Positions 23,434 through 32,392 of a stretch of DNA of 64,000 nucleotides are shown here, piece by piece (within the stretch, counting starts at the first letter, position 1; each line of letters starts with the position of its first letter). This DNA comes from Limnomonas spitsbergensis (Eukaryota > Chlorophyta > Chlorophyceae > Chlamydomonadales), in the NCBI GenBank assembly GCA_037349105.1, contig JAYJMM010000113.1:1240001-1304000 (forward strand). The letters run 5' to 3'. The position numbers and the translations under genes were made by a program. The notes below the pieces were generated by a model, which was not told the DNA's origin, did not search any database, and saw only the letters and a list, made by a program, of their open reading frames with translations.

Positions 23434-24782
23434 GTGACAGGGATGCCTTGGTTGCAGCTGTTGTAGCAGCTGCGATAACAGTTATCCAGATGATCACAGC
23501 ATACGACATGTTGGACATATGTGGGGGCAGTATTGCAGTTTGTATCACGGGTTTGCACTGTCTTGCTGAATGGGCCGAGAGTGAAATCTCCACCTTGGTT
23601 TTGGCAGACGCAATCATCCGTCTTGTCACAACAACCCGCCAACATGCTGAATTTGGGTCTTACTTGAGAGAAGATGATATGTATACCCTTCATGTGCAGA
23701 CCCCCGCATTATTTCGCCACATGACTATTTTTTCCCGCCAGTTTTTGACGAGTTGTTTGCTAGAGTGGAGCATCTCATTTCTCAGTCAGTGGATGTCAGG
23801 GGTAACAGAAGGGATGCGCATTTGCAAGGCCAGCCTAGAGCACATGGGTCACATGGTCGACCCACAGGCCGGCCACACAAGTTGTCATTGCGGTCAAGAT
23901 AGTTGATGTTATTGGCTGTGATGAGGGGAGGCATGTCTATTGTAGACCATGTGTTTGTTTGTGGTATTAACCAGCAAGGCCTTTCAGATGATTTTTATTT
24001 TATCTTACTTTGTGTTATGGAGGCATTGGGAGATGAAATTATGTGGCCGAACGAGGGAGAGCTTTTGCTTTTGAGGGGCACATTGTGGGACTTTCCAGCG
24101 AATGGGGCAGTGGTCCCCATTGCTATTGGTGATGGTGGTATCCAGAAGATTCACCAGCATCAGGGGCCAATATAGCCCATTATGTATTGTGCTCGTAGAA
24201 AGTGCATGGTTGGAACCACCAGATCTTATGCCGTTGGGATGGGAAGACAATTGTTGTTTATACTGGTTTTAACGGTTGTGAGCCTGACAGTTCGTGTTAC
24301 AAGTTGTTGCCTTTGTACACCAGCAAGAACCAGTACTTTTCTGGAAATGAAACTGTTATGACTGATGCAGGGTATGCGGGCTGTGGCATATTACATGTCC
24401 AGAAACGCGTTTGTGGCGAGGCCGACGCGCTCTTCAATAGCAGGGTCATGAGGCACCGTGTCATAATCGAGTTTACCACCGGTGCTATAAAAATAGATTC
24501 AATGTCACACAACAAGCATGGACTCGCGGGGCAAACCGGGCCATGGCTTGTGATACCTTTTTCGTTGCATGCCAACTTTTCAATGTGTGGATGTGGCATT
24601 ATGGTTACTTGCGTGGTGCTGCCTACATGTTGAGGCATGAGCTCGAGGCTTGGGAGGCCAGGCTGCTGCGAAGTGCAGACATGGAAGGTGGTTAGAGTTC
24701 TGACGAACATGTTTTTGAGATGATAATGGATGGCCGTGCCGATGACTTGTACCACATGATGGAGTTGAACGGGGTACTGTAA
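23421..24782 (+). pseudogene. PIF/Harbinger-type DDE transposase pseudogene
   Basis: From an ATG at 23421 the frame reads an N-terminal helical region through TIFSRQF. A one-base loss in a T run near 23747 then shifts the frame to DELFARVEHL. After an in-frame TAG (23900-23902) follow a conserved block with DDFYFILLCVMEALGDE, RGTLWDFP and GDGG (first catalytic Asp at 24131-24133). A stop (24173-24175) and frameshift precede HGWNHQILCRWDGK, VYTGFNG, YKLLPLYTSKNQYF and TVMTDAGYAG (second Asp, 24364-24366), then the Glu in RVIIEF (24469-24471). A last frameshift near 24488 leads to the C-terminal WMWHYGYLRGAAYM part, ending at TAA 24780-24782. The order and spacing fit the DDE_Tnp_4 family. At least three frameshifts and two stops make it non-functional. 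Its ATG overlaps the stop of the upstream exon by 13 nt. Confidence 0.85.
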
Positions 24783-25020
24783 ATTATGTCAATAAACGCT
24801 AACCCCTTGTGCCATGTTCAAAACGGCTCAGCCGTGTGGACACGTGCAAGCGCCTCCTATAGACTCAAGATGCTTCAACAAAACGACCATGCACATTATG
24901 AGCATACCTACATTGGCTGCTGGCTGCATCTTTATTTACCTACGCCTTTGCAAATTGCTCGCTTTCAAAGGCCCACACACCACAGACGTGAGACGCCAGT
25001 AAATTAATCATGTTGTCTCA
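24783..25020. other. Spacer between Harbinger transposase and LINE
   Basis: About 240 bp with two overlapping short open frames but no recognisable domain. It probably holds the 3' end of the Harbinger element and the start of the LINE fragment. I saw no convincing terminal inverted repeat or target duplication by eye. Confidence 0.4.
24791..24796 (+). promoter_or_regulatory. Possible polyadenylation signal AATAAA
   Basis: AATAAA lies 8 bp after the transposase stop codon. The spacing is very short for a 3' UTR, so this may be chance. Confidence 0.3.
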
Positions 25021-25040
25021 CACCGGTCATTGCGTCTCTG

Positions 25041-25370
25041 ATGCTGTCCGTCCCTGACCTATCTGGTTTCGCATGTGTCTCTTGCAATGCACGGATTTAC
25101 GATGCGCGGTCGGGTGGAGTTGCGGTCTATGCTAGGCAGCCTCTTTGGTTGTCTGGGGATATTGAAGGTACTTTTACATATTTCCAACATGGCAAGAATG
25201 CTGGTGCTTGCAGTGCCATTGACTATTTCATATAACCCCGTCCCTTATTTTTGATATGACAGGGGCCATCAAGCCTGGATGTGATATGCAGGTATCTCAA
25301 TGTGCCAGTACCCATGCACGTGATGATGGGGGTAGGTTTGACCATGTTCCTATTTTCCTTACTGTTAGCC
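25041..25370 (+). pseudogene. LINE AP-type endonuclease fragment
   Basis: The frame at 25041 reads GFACVSCN followed by RSGGVAVYAR, the usual 'GF...RGGVAIYVR' region of LINE apurinic-like endonucleases. After a frameshift near 25232 the frame starting near 25256 reads to FDHVPIFLTV, matching the C-terminal SDH-P motif with Ser replaced by Phe. The N-terminal catalytic part is absent and the fragment is too short to be active. Confidence 0.7.
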
Positions 25371-27200
25371 GGCCCGCATTGGATCCAACCGTGTTTGTTA
25401 GGAGGGAAAAAAAAACCTTGCAGGGAAACGATGTGACTATGAAGCAGGCTCGTGACGTAGTTTATAGATGGAACCCGGAGAGTAGGGACTTTTACGTTAC
25501 AAATTTATGTACGTCTGCCTCGGTGGCGGAACATTTTGGAGCCATGTATCACCTTTCTGCATCAGTGCATGAAGTCTCCCAAAACGTTAGCCGGGCTATT
25601 GGGTGTGCCCTTATGGATTTATACAAATCGAAGGGTAAAGTTGCTTGCTATCCCAACGAGTCTAAATTTATCAAGCAGGATAAGCCTTGCAATACTTGGT
25701 ATGATGACCGGTGCAAAGCTGCTAGGAAAACTTTTTTAGAGGCTGCCCAGTTTTGGGGTGCTGGTTCAGGAGAGGTCAAGTTGGCCGTTAAAGAATATCG
25801 ACGTATAACTCAGGCTATTAAACGTGAATGGGAGGGTGTACGAGCAGCGGATCTACTGTCAGATCTTCGGTGCCAGCCTACGATTTTTTGGTCGGCTTAT
25901 GGCAGTAACGGGAAGATCAGCCCCCTCACAGATGTGGGGGGGTGGACTGAATACTTTTAAAAAATGTTTGAACCTTCAGAGCATGTGCCTTGCCACAAAG
26001 CTGGTGATGAGACTGTTCAGGCGTGTTTGTTTCCTCTTCCTTCAGAAGTAAATCTATCTCAAGCAGAGCACCTAAATTGTGTTTTTACGGAAGCCGAGAT
26101 TGTGAAAGCTTTGAAAAAGACTGTGAATGGAAAGTCTGCGGGTGTTGATGGTGTCCCTATGGAGTTTTTGAAACACGCGGTTATTGTGACTCCTAGGGGA
26201 GCTTTTTCTCAAGAGGAGCGGCAGTATGTTTTGGCGAATCAAATTACGTTTTTTTTAATAGAGTTTGGCAGACGGTTACCCTAAGGAGTGGGGCATCGGA
26301 GTGCCCTGATATTGGCTCCCGTCTTTCACATGCTTTGGTCAGAGTTATACTTTATGCTGATGATCTGGTGTTATTCGCTGAATCGCCGGATGATCTGCAA
26401 AAAACTTCTTGATGCTTTCCATATTTTTTGTCGCCACAATGCCTTGACAGTCAACATAAAAAAATCTGAAGCAGTTGTTTTTAACCATAAATATTGCCGT
26501 CATTTGGCATTTCTGTCTTATGACGGAAGCGTTCTTGATATTAAGCCCTTTTTCATCTACTTGGGTATGTTATTTGATGAGGCATAGGGAATGAAGGGAG
26601 TAGGTAGACGTTGTGTCAACAAGGGGAGGGCAGCTTTGTATGCCATGGTCCGGATATGTCATGAGCTTGACATACACAATATTCACATTAAATGTAATTT
26701 GTTTGACTGTTTGGTGAAGCCTATTTTGTTTTATGGGTGTGAAATTAGGGGACCAGGTCTCCTTGCAAAAGGAGTCTGCTTGACAGATACTGATTTATCT
26801 AGAGATTTAGAGGTAATTCACAAGGGTTTCCTTAGGCAGTGTCTGGGTCTTCGCAAGTCTGTGGCCAAGTATGTTCTCATGAGTGAACTGCACCGTGAGC
26901 CCCTTATAAGTCGTTTTGAACAGACCCTGATTTTCTGGTATATAATTAATCTGAGGCCTAACGATGACCTTGTGAACATGGCTATGCAGGACAGTTGTGA
27001 TTTGGCAAAGGCTGGCACTTCACTTTGTTGGGCTGGTTTTCTGTCAACGATATTGATGACTCTGGGTATTGATTTATTGACTGCTTCAGCCAATACCTCT
27101 TTGGATATTGAGGTCATTGTGAATTCAGCTAGGGATCAGTGGCTTTCCAAAATATTCCAGGGATATGCCACGTATGGCCCTTTCAGTACGTGCTACTTCT
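25371..27200 (+). pseudogene. LINE reverse transcriptase pseudogene
   Basis: One frame runs from 25256 to 26284, interrupted only by TAA at 25958-25960. It contains a linker region and then VKALKKTVNGKSAGVDGVP (about 26102-26158), the start of the RT fingers in LINEs. The YPKEWGIGVP stretch near 26276-26306 is in a shifted frame. The sequence then jumps to the palm motif YADDLVLFAES, with YADD at 26353-26364. The space between the first block and YADD is only ~70 codons, well below normal, so a few hundred bases of RT are deleted. Further on come a frameshift near 26408, a stop at 26585-26587, and a thumb-like region with LFDCLVKPILFYGCE (about 26700-26745). Confidence 0.85.
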
Positions 27201-27412
27201 GACTCAGAACGCTCGGGGTTAAAATTGTTTACGTTCTCTCAGTGGTTCCAAATTAAGCGTGATGTGAAGGAGACTTGCTGGTACAATTTGAGTAAGCCTA
27301 ATATTATTTTTGCTGTAGCCCGGTATCGGATGGGGTCGCATTTGCTGAATGTTGAGACGGGCGCTTTGAGAAACCTTGTGTGCCACTTCCCCGCGCAAGC
27401 CCCTAGAACGAT
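27141..27412 (+). pseudogene. LINE ORF2 C-terminal fragment, running into DIRS sequence
   Basis: After a frameshift near 27170-27200 the frame reads KLFTFSQWFQIK, then IIFAVARYRMGSHLLNVETG, a segment found near the C-terminus of many LINE ORF2 proteins just before a Cys/His-rich end. The Cys/His end is not complete. From about 27412 the same open frame continues into residues that fit a DIRS-type RT/RNase H connection, so this 121-codon frame is a chimera of two elements. Confidence 0.6.
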
Positions 27413-27419
27413 TGGTTGG

Positions 27420-28100
27420 CAAACTAATAATCTACGCATGCGTGGCGTGCCGGTGGGGAAATATTTGTTCATCCAGGAGATTATTGACCAACTACACCCG
27501 GTTACTTCCGCGGGGCCCCCCTCGGCATAAAGTTGACAGAGGGGTTGTGGCATGATCTCAAGTTTTGGGATCGTGCTCTGGGGTCCGAGTACTCCACCTG
27601 GATGGGATGCGCCACAACATGTTGGGAAAGAATAATGTCTCCCTGGATTAGTACAAGTTCACTGCAGATATATGTACACGGACGCAAGCGGGAGTCATGG
27701 TTTGGGGGGTACCTTCGGGTTCGAAACACTGTCACAAAAATGGGAGAAAAATCGCTCAGAGAGTCACATCGGGGCGTTGGAATTGGACGCGAGAGTGCCT
27801 GAAACACTGTCGCCACGACTTGCACAATCAATTCGTGCTAGTGAGATGCGACACTATTCAGGCAGTGGTAGCCATCAACAAAGGAGCATCAAGGAAACCC
27901 GCCCTCCGCGACGACCTGTTACTCGAAATGGCTTTGTTGGGCCTTGAAAATAAGTCCGAGGTCAAAGCTATCCATGTCAGGGGGGTGGATAACCCAGCAG
28001 ATGCCCCGTCGCGTGGCAAGCAACCCACGGTAAACTCGGATTTCCTAGGTACACCTCAAGTATTTCAGCGACTTCAACACACCAAGTCACCGAGGTCGAT
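27420..28100 (+). pseudogene. DIRS-type RT tail and RNase H (frameshifted)
   Basis: VPVGKYLFIQEIID, then after a shift in a G/C run near 27515, LTEGLWHDLKFWDRAL, correspond to the DIRS region between RT and RNase H. RNase H acidic residues can be placed: Asp in YTDASGS (27681-27683), Glu in HIGALEL (27780-27782), Asp in VLVRCDTIQAVVAINKGAS (27850-27852) and Asp in NPADAPSR (28000-28002). They sit in different frames, needing shifts near 27660 and 27800. All four acidic residues therefore survive but the gene is broken. Confidence 0.75.
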
Positions 28101-28138
28101 TGATGCGCAGCCGCCTCTGGGTATAACGCCCAGCCAAG

Positions 28139-28445
28139 TTGCTCGTCCTACTACACTGTGATGAACCCATTGCAGGGCAAAGAGCTGGAACTAGTGAGAA
28201 AAAGTTGTGGGCTAATATCCCACACCACTCTCTCGACCCCATCTTGGGAACACTGGTCAAGGCCTTGCAAATGGACAAGACGCGAACAATGATCACATGC
28301 GTGGTGCCAGAATGGTCATCGGCTTCCTGGTACCGGAAGCTCATGAGGAGGCAAAACCCGTTATTTCGGGTCCTCAAGAGGTATCCGGCAAGGAGAAGGA
28401 TCTTCTTCACGGGTCAGGAGACACAGGTGACCATACCCTGCAGAT
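28139..28445 (+). pseudogene. DIRS post-RNase H linker domain
   Basis: The frame reads KLWANIPHHSLDPILGTLVKAL, followed by CVVPEWSSASWYRKLM. In DIRS-like polyproteins a segment with 'NPPFSLI..VL' and 'VVPEWP..PWYP' follows RNase H; the match is by pattern. Its biochemical role is unknown to me. The frame continues to 28645 with low-complexity residues. Confidence 0.5.
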
Positions 28446-28780
28446 TCCCAACCCTAGTGATCCGGTTGGGAGGTCAGCACCCTCGCCCCGAAAGTGCGCC
28501 AAATCCACCATCTGTTGACACATGTGCCCAACGCCAGAAGAACGAGCCGCGGTCGACGACGACAACGAGGAGGGGGAGACAAGGCGAAGACCGGAGGATC
28601 GAAGGTGCAACATCTGCAACTCGGCGGGACAATAGTCATGTCTGATTTCATGCACCAACTGCAACACTACGGTAAGGAAGTGATGCTGGACACTATGACG
28701 AAAACATCATCTTATGAACAAGACGTGCTCATACCCTAACAAATTGGGTATGCATGGCCCTGTAGGTTCATAGCACCTGC
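28446..28780 (+). other. Region between the RNase H part and the recombinase
   Basis: About 335 bp with overlapping short frames (one reading VMSDFMHQLQHYGKEV near 28636-28683) and a purine-rich GAC/GAGG stretch around 28555-28590. It probably encodes a linker in the intact element. No domain is recognised. Confidence 0.35.
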
Positions 28781-29872
28781 TTGGGTCTGAGCAAGAACGC
28801 CTACATAGGAGGAGCGTTCCATTGTGCATCGTGCGTTATCCTATCCGCAAAGCTGGAGGTGGGATCACAACCAACAGCACCGGCGACAGAAGCAGCCCAC
28901 CTACTCGTATGGCTACGAGGGAAAGCGGTCAATGACTCGTCCATGGACACCTATGCCTCGGCACTCCACCGATTCGCCCACTTCGCTACCCATGTCCTCC
29001 TGCTCTCAATTCGGACGGTCCTTCCGCCGGGCCAGGGAGTAGGGGTGGATCAGACCTACGTGGAGCTCTTCATTGCATGGGCATCGCAGAGGTACAAGAT
29101 CAGTACGATCAAAGTGGCCATTAATGCTCTCATCCATTGGGCTGAATCGAAGGAGGCTCCTACGACGTCGGTGACCAATCGGGCGATTACGGTACTCTTA
29201 GCAACCACAGCGAGGGAGCAAGGCCATGCGGGTCTGCCAGTGGGGAAGCTGGGCATGACTAGAGAGCTGCTCCGAGTTATCATCGCGTGGTGTGCCAAGC
29301 TGGCAAGGGAAAGGCCCGAGATATCCCACCTTCTCCACAAATATATCTGTTGGCTGATCCTAGGGTTCTTCGGTCTCTTCCGCCGCAGCGAGCTCATCGC
29401 CCTCAATATGTCCGAGGTTACGCCGCATGGCAACGGCTGGACCCGGAGCATCAGCGTGAACGTTCGACGCTCCAAAACGGACAAGAAGGGGGAAGGTGTG
29501 CAAGTTGCCATCGTAGGAACCACCAAAGATGGGTGGAACCTATGGGCAGCGGTTGACCGTTATATACAGATACGGCGGGACATGGGAGCCTTGCCGGGAG
29601 ACCCCTTCCTGGTCAGCTGGGACCTCGACCGGTTGCAGCTCAGCACATGCCACCTGGCGAACGGCCATGCTTTGGCACTTCGGCTGAGAAAGTTCCTCAC
29701 GGAACTGCAACAGCGGCACCCAAATCTCTCCATTAACCCACAGTCTTACGGCATGCATAGCCTCCGGAGAGGAGGAGTTGTAGCAGCTTGGACATCAGGG
29801 GTGGATATTGAGAAGATCCGGGCCCACGGTCGTTTGAAGTCAGATGCGGTGCGTGTCTATATGACAGCATGA
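28781..29872 (+). CDS. Tyrosine recombinase (integrase) of a DIRS-like retrotransposon
   Basis: A 363-codon frame without stops. Residues ~55-120 form the SAM-like core-binding domain (DTYASALHRFAHFA ... YVELFIAWASQ). Residues ~185-363 form the catalytic domain. The expected catalytic set is present: Arg201 (in LFRRSEL), Lys232 (RRSKTDKKG), His326 and Arg329 (HSLRR), His349 (AHGRLKSDA) and nucleophile Tyr360 (VRVYM, codon 29858-29860). In DIRS-group elements this enzyme integrates a circular DNA intermediate, in place of a DDE integrase. The frame opens after a stop at 28763-28765; the listed first codon is TTG and the first ATG is residue 55 (28943), so the true start, a spliced start or expression from a longer polyprotein remains open. 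It is the best preserved mobile-element gene in the window. Confidence 0.85.
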   Translation: MGLSKNAYIGGAFHCASCVILSAKLEVGSQPTAPATEAAHLLVWLRGKAVNDSSMDTYASALHRFAHFATHVLLLSIRTVLPPGQGVGVDQTYVELFIAWASQRYKISTIKVAINALIHWAESKEAPTTSVTNRAITVLLATTAREQGHAGLPVGKLGMTRELLRVIIAWCAKLARERPEISHLLHKYICWLILGFFGLFRRSELIALNMSEVTPHGNGWTRSISVNVRRSKTDKKGEGVQVAIVGTTKDGWNLWAAVDRYIQIRRDMGALPGDPFLVSWDLDRLQLSTCHLANGHALALRLRKFLTELQQRHPNLSINPQSYGMHSLRRGGVVAAWTSGVDIEKIRAHGRLKSDAVRVYMTA

Positions 29873-29971
29873 CTAGACATCAGGCTGTCCGTTACACCAG
29901 TGATGTAGCGGATGCTTGGGTTGTCCCGTTTTATTTTGCGTTGTGGGGGCCTTCTTGCGGATCTCTAAAGA

Positions 29972-30218
29972 AGTGCAGATTTAGTTTTTCTCCGAAACCG
30001 GCCCCCCCGACACTGGTTACATTTTCTGAGGGCAGGACCCTCTACCTAACTGTGAACTGCGTGTGCACGCTTGAGTAGGAGTAGGATGACCGCAGTTTAA
30101 AGCACTGCCTTTTCTGACGGACGTTTTAACCCAACTCTTTATAAACGGACAGTGATGATACTGTAGTCCCAAACTGATTCTATCTCGGAGACTATTGCCA
30201 ATCTGAGCCCCCCAAATG
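29972..30218 (+). repeat. Split direct repeat B1 of the DIRS-like element
   Basis: Starts ~100 bp after the recombinase stop and matches 30541-30790 along its whole length, for example GACACTGGTTACA, CTCTACCTAACTGTGA, GTAGGATGACCGCAGTTT and ATCTCGGAGACTA. The copies differ by scattered substitutions and small indels, so the element is not a very recent insertion. Confidence 0.85.
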
Positions 30219-30540
30219 AGCAAGGTTAGAGCATATAAATGCACAAACCTGAAGGATTGGGGGGCTAAAAGAGTGGAAATGCTCGATCGTAACCCTAAAC
30301 CCCTATATGGGGCGTAAAGGAGCTAAGCTCTTGAAAGACCTTTAGTCGGCAAAGTTTTTCCTCTTGCGTCTGAGCTTGAAACCCCTCTAACTTTCGAACC
30401 CACCCACCCTAACCTCCGCTTTAACTTCTGATGCTCCTCGGTTACATGGAGCACCTCTTTGGCCAGCTGCTATTGGGCTGTTCACTGCGCTCCAAAGCGT
30501 CAGTTTTCCCCTCTGAAGACTTGCTAATCGTCTCTGGTTC
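30219..30540 (+). repeat. Putative A2 segment between B1 and B2
   Basis: About 320 bp between the two B repeats. By the known A1-genes-B1-A2-B2 layout it should equal the lost 5' A1. It contains CATATAAATG (30234-30243), a possible TATA-like box, and the inverted pair GAGCT-A-AGCTC (30319-30330 region). No second copy exists in the window, as expected if the 5' end is missing. Confidence 0.55.
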
Positions 30541-30790
30541 AGTGCTAGCAGATTTAGTTTGCTCCGAAACTGGCCCCCCGACACTGGTTACACTGTTTGA
30601 GGGCAGAAACCTCTACCTAACTGTGAGCTGCTTGTGCAAGCTTGAGGAGTAGGATGACCGCAGTTTGAAGCGTCGACTTTTCAGACGGACGTTTTAACCC
30701 AGCTCTTTAAAAACGGGCAGTGATGATACTTTAGTCCCAAACTGAATCTATCTCGGAGACTACCTATTGCCAATCTGCGCCCCTCAAATA
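30541..30790 (+). repeat. Split direct repeat B2, right terminus of the element
   Basis: Second copy of the ~250 bp repeat. It ends where the sequence changes into array 2 (ATAGTATTTAACAGCGACCC, matching the array's ATAGCATTTAGCAGCGACCC). The coincidence of repeat end and array start indicates the true 3' end of the retroelement. Confidence 0.8.
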
Positions 30791-32392
30791 TAGTATTTAA
30801 CAGCGACCCTCAACTTGAAGAGTTGCCAAGTAAAGATCTAGCAAAGCCCCGGCAGTGGAATTCCGGGTAAGCCGTGTGGAGAGACATGACGATCAAAGTT
30901 GAGGAATTATAAAAACATATTGATTGTTACATGTGCATTTGGATCAACGGTGGTGGTCGGACCGCGTGCATGCCAAGTGTTGACAAAAGTAAAGTTGTGG
31001 ATCAGTGGATTGCTGAGTCCAAGTTTTAAGGGTTATATGATTGTGCGAAGGTTAGCTATTCTTGAGTAGCAACGTGACGTGAGCTGAGAGGATCTCCGAG
31101 CCTGACGTGCGATGTGAGGAGCGTGGATCTTGGAGCCCCATTGCATCAGAAGGTCAGGGAGAGTTAGGGGGCACGGCTTAAAGACCGCCATTAAGCATGG
31201 TTTAAAAATGCAGGCTTGACAGTGGCCCCATCGGAGGATCCAATTTCAAAAGGGACAGCTTGAGTGTGCTCGCGGTACATGCTCAAGGACAGCAAGGTAC
31301 ACTGATCCAAGGGGAGTGCGGATCTAGATTGCATGAATTCCCAACTGAGATGGCGAGCGTTCACCATGCCGCAGTTGGCAAAATAACAGAGGCGTGCCTG
31401 ACCCAAGCCGGACCCTGACCGGACCCTACACCAGAACGGACCATGGACCTGAACGGACCCCGACCCTAAGTGGACATTGATTTTGATCAGACCCTGACCC
31501 TGAGCGGACCTTGAATCCCTCATGCCAACACATAAGGAGCGCGCATGTGACTAACTGCCGCCTAAAGGCCGGAATTCGAGAAACGGCAGGAATTCCGGAA
31601 CCGGAAAGGAAGGCAGTACGCAGCTGTCATGATAACGGTAGTATCGAGTGACAGCACTTTCTCCATTGGGCCCATGCAGTACTTGGCTTGGTTACTCTTG
31701 ACCATAATGGACCGCAACTACAACTGATTACATAAATACATGTACCGGTCTGAGCCCTTGGCATGGTCGCAGTTCAGAGCTGGGCTATCACTGGTTGCGA
31801 GGCTGGGTATTGTCATGCTCCGTATGGAGGACATAAGTGCCCAACTAAGCTTCATTGAATCCTCATCAGCTCTCCTCATGTTTGAGATCATGGCCATGCT
31901 ACAATGCGCATGACTTCATATTGCCGCTTTTGCGCCAACTCAGATTCAGCTTTGCACGTTATCTTCTTTGTTTTGAACACGATAAATGGTATACATACTA
32001 TTTTATTATGGTTGAAGGTCCAGCGGCCATTCACCTCCGGGGCCTTCCTGTCGTCGCCCCGGTTAAGATTGAAGCACCAGCTGAGTGGCCCGGGCCAAAA
32101 GGGGAAGGTCGGCCGCCTAGGCCGCAATCCATTGCCATTCCGCGGGAGCAGCTGATGCCGTCGCGATTCACTCCAAGGGCAACACCGGCGACCACGGTGC
32201 ACGGCATTCTGCTTTCCCAATCCCCGCCCAATCAGCCATGCCCCCCCCGGAGGATAGAGCCGCAGCTTAGAAGGAGTGTCTGGACCACCATATCAAGGCA
32301 TACAATACAGAGGCATTCTGCCGGAGCCTGCCCTCTAGGGATGACCTATATATCATGATGTACGGGCTGCGAGGCACACCTCATCAGGCGGC
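30790..32392 (+). repeat. Array 2 unit 1: partial edge copy (type A)
   Basis: Begins mid-unit at the DIRS terminus, just after the position of the 18-bp hairpin, so hAT remnant and dyads are missing. It contains the C-rich version of the GGGTC tract (about 31390-31515) and the 167-codon open stretch (31855-32358). At variable sites, such as TTTTAAGGG...GATTGTGCGAAGG and CATTAAGCATGGTTTAAAAA, it is closer to array 1 than type B copies are. Confidence 0.92.

Larger units (their letters stand above)
25020..27412 (+). mobile_element. Non-LTR (LINE-like) retrotransposon, degraded, 5'- and 3'-truncated
   Basis: Endonuclease, reverse transcriptase and C-terminal sequences follow one another on plus in the normal order of an endonuclease-type LINE ORF2. 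The element is broken by several stops and frameshifts and by a deletion inside the RT domain. It passes at about 27410-27440 straight into DIRS-type sequence. No 5' UTR, ORF1 or poly(A)/3' tail is recognisable. The clade is not determined. Confidence 0.8.
27420..30790 (+). mobile_element. DIRS/Ngaro/PAT-like tyrosine-recombinase retrotransposon, 5'-truncated
   Basis: In order: the end of a reverse transcriptase connection, RNase H, a short conserved linker domain, a tyrosine recombinase, and then direct repeats in the arrangement B1 (29972-30218), A2 (30219-30540), B2 (30541-30790). Split direct repeats of the type A1-genes-B1-A2-B2 are typical of Ngaro/PAT/Kangaroo-type YR retroelements and differ from LTRs. 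The 5' half (A1, gag, RT palm) is missing. The right end of B2 directly touches array 2 sequence. YR elements integrate without target duplication, so none is expected. Confidence 0.82.

Noticed and set aside
23231..23693. Minus-strand ORFs of 132 and 89 codons
   Set aside because: They overlap the accessory-gene exon and the transposase N-terminus in antisense, with no recognisable domain.
24297..24755. Minus-strand 152-codon ORF in the core
   Set aside because: It is a shadow of the Harbinger transposase on the opposite strand, where catalytic motifs are seen.
26288..26587. YADD motif as the reverse transcriptase of the DIRS element
   Set aside because: The flanking sequence (NGKSAGVDG upstream, YADDLVLFAES, then FYGCE thumb-like region) and the preceding endonuclease remains are LINE-type; the DIRS part begins only at ~27420.
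29056..29526. Minus-strand 156-codon ORF inside the recombinase
   Set aside because: Antisense shadow of the intact tyrosine recombinase frame, which has all catalytic-type residues.
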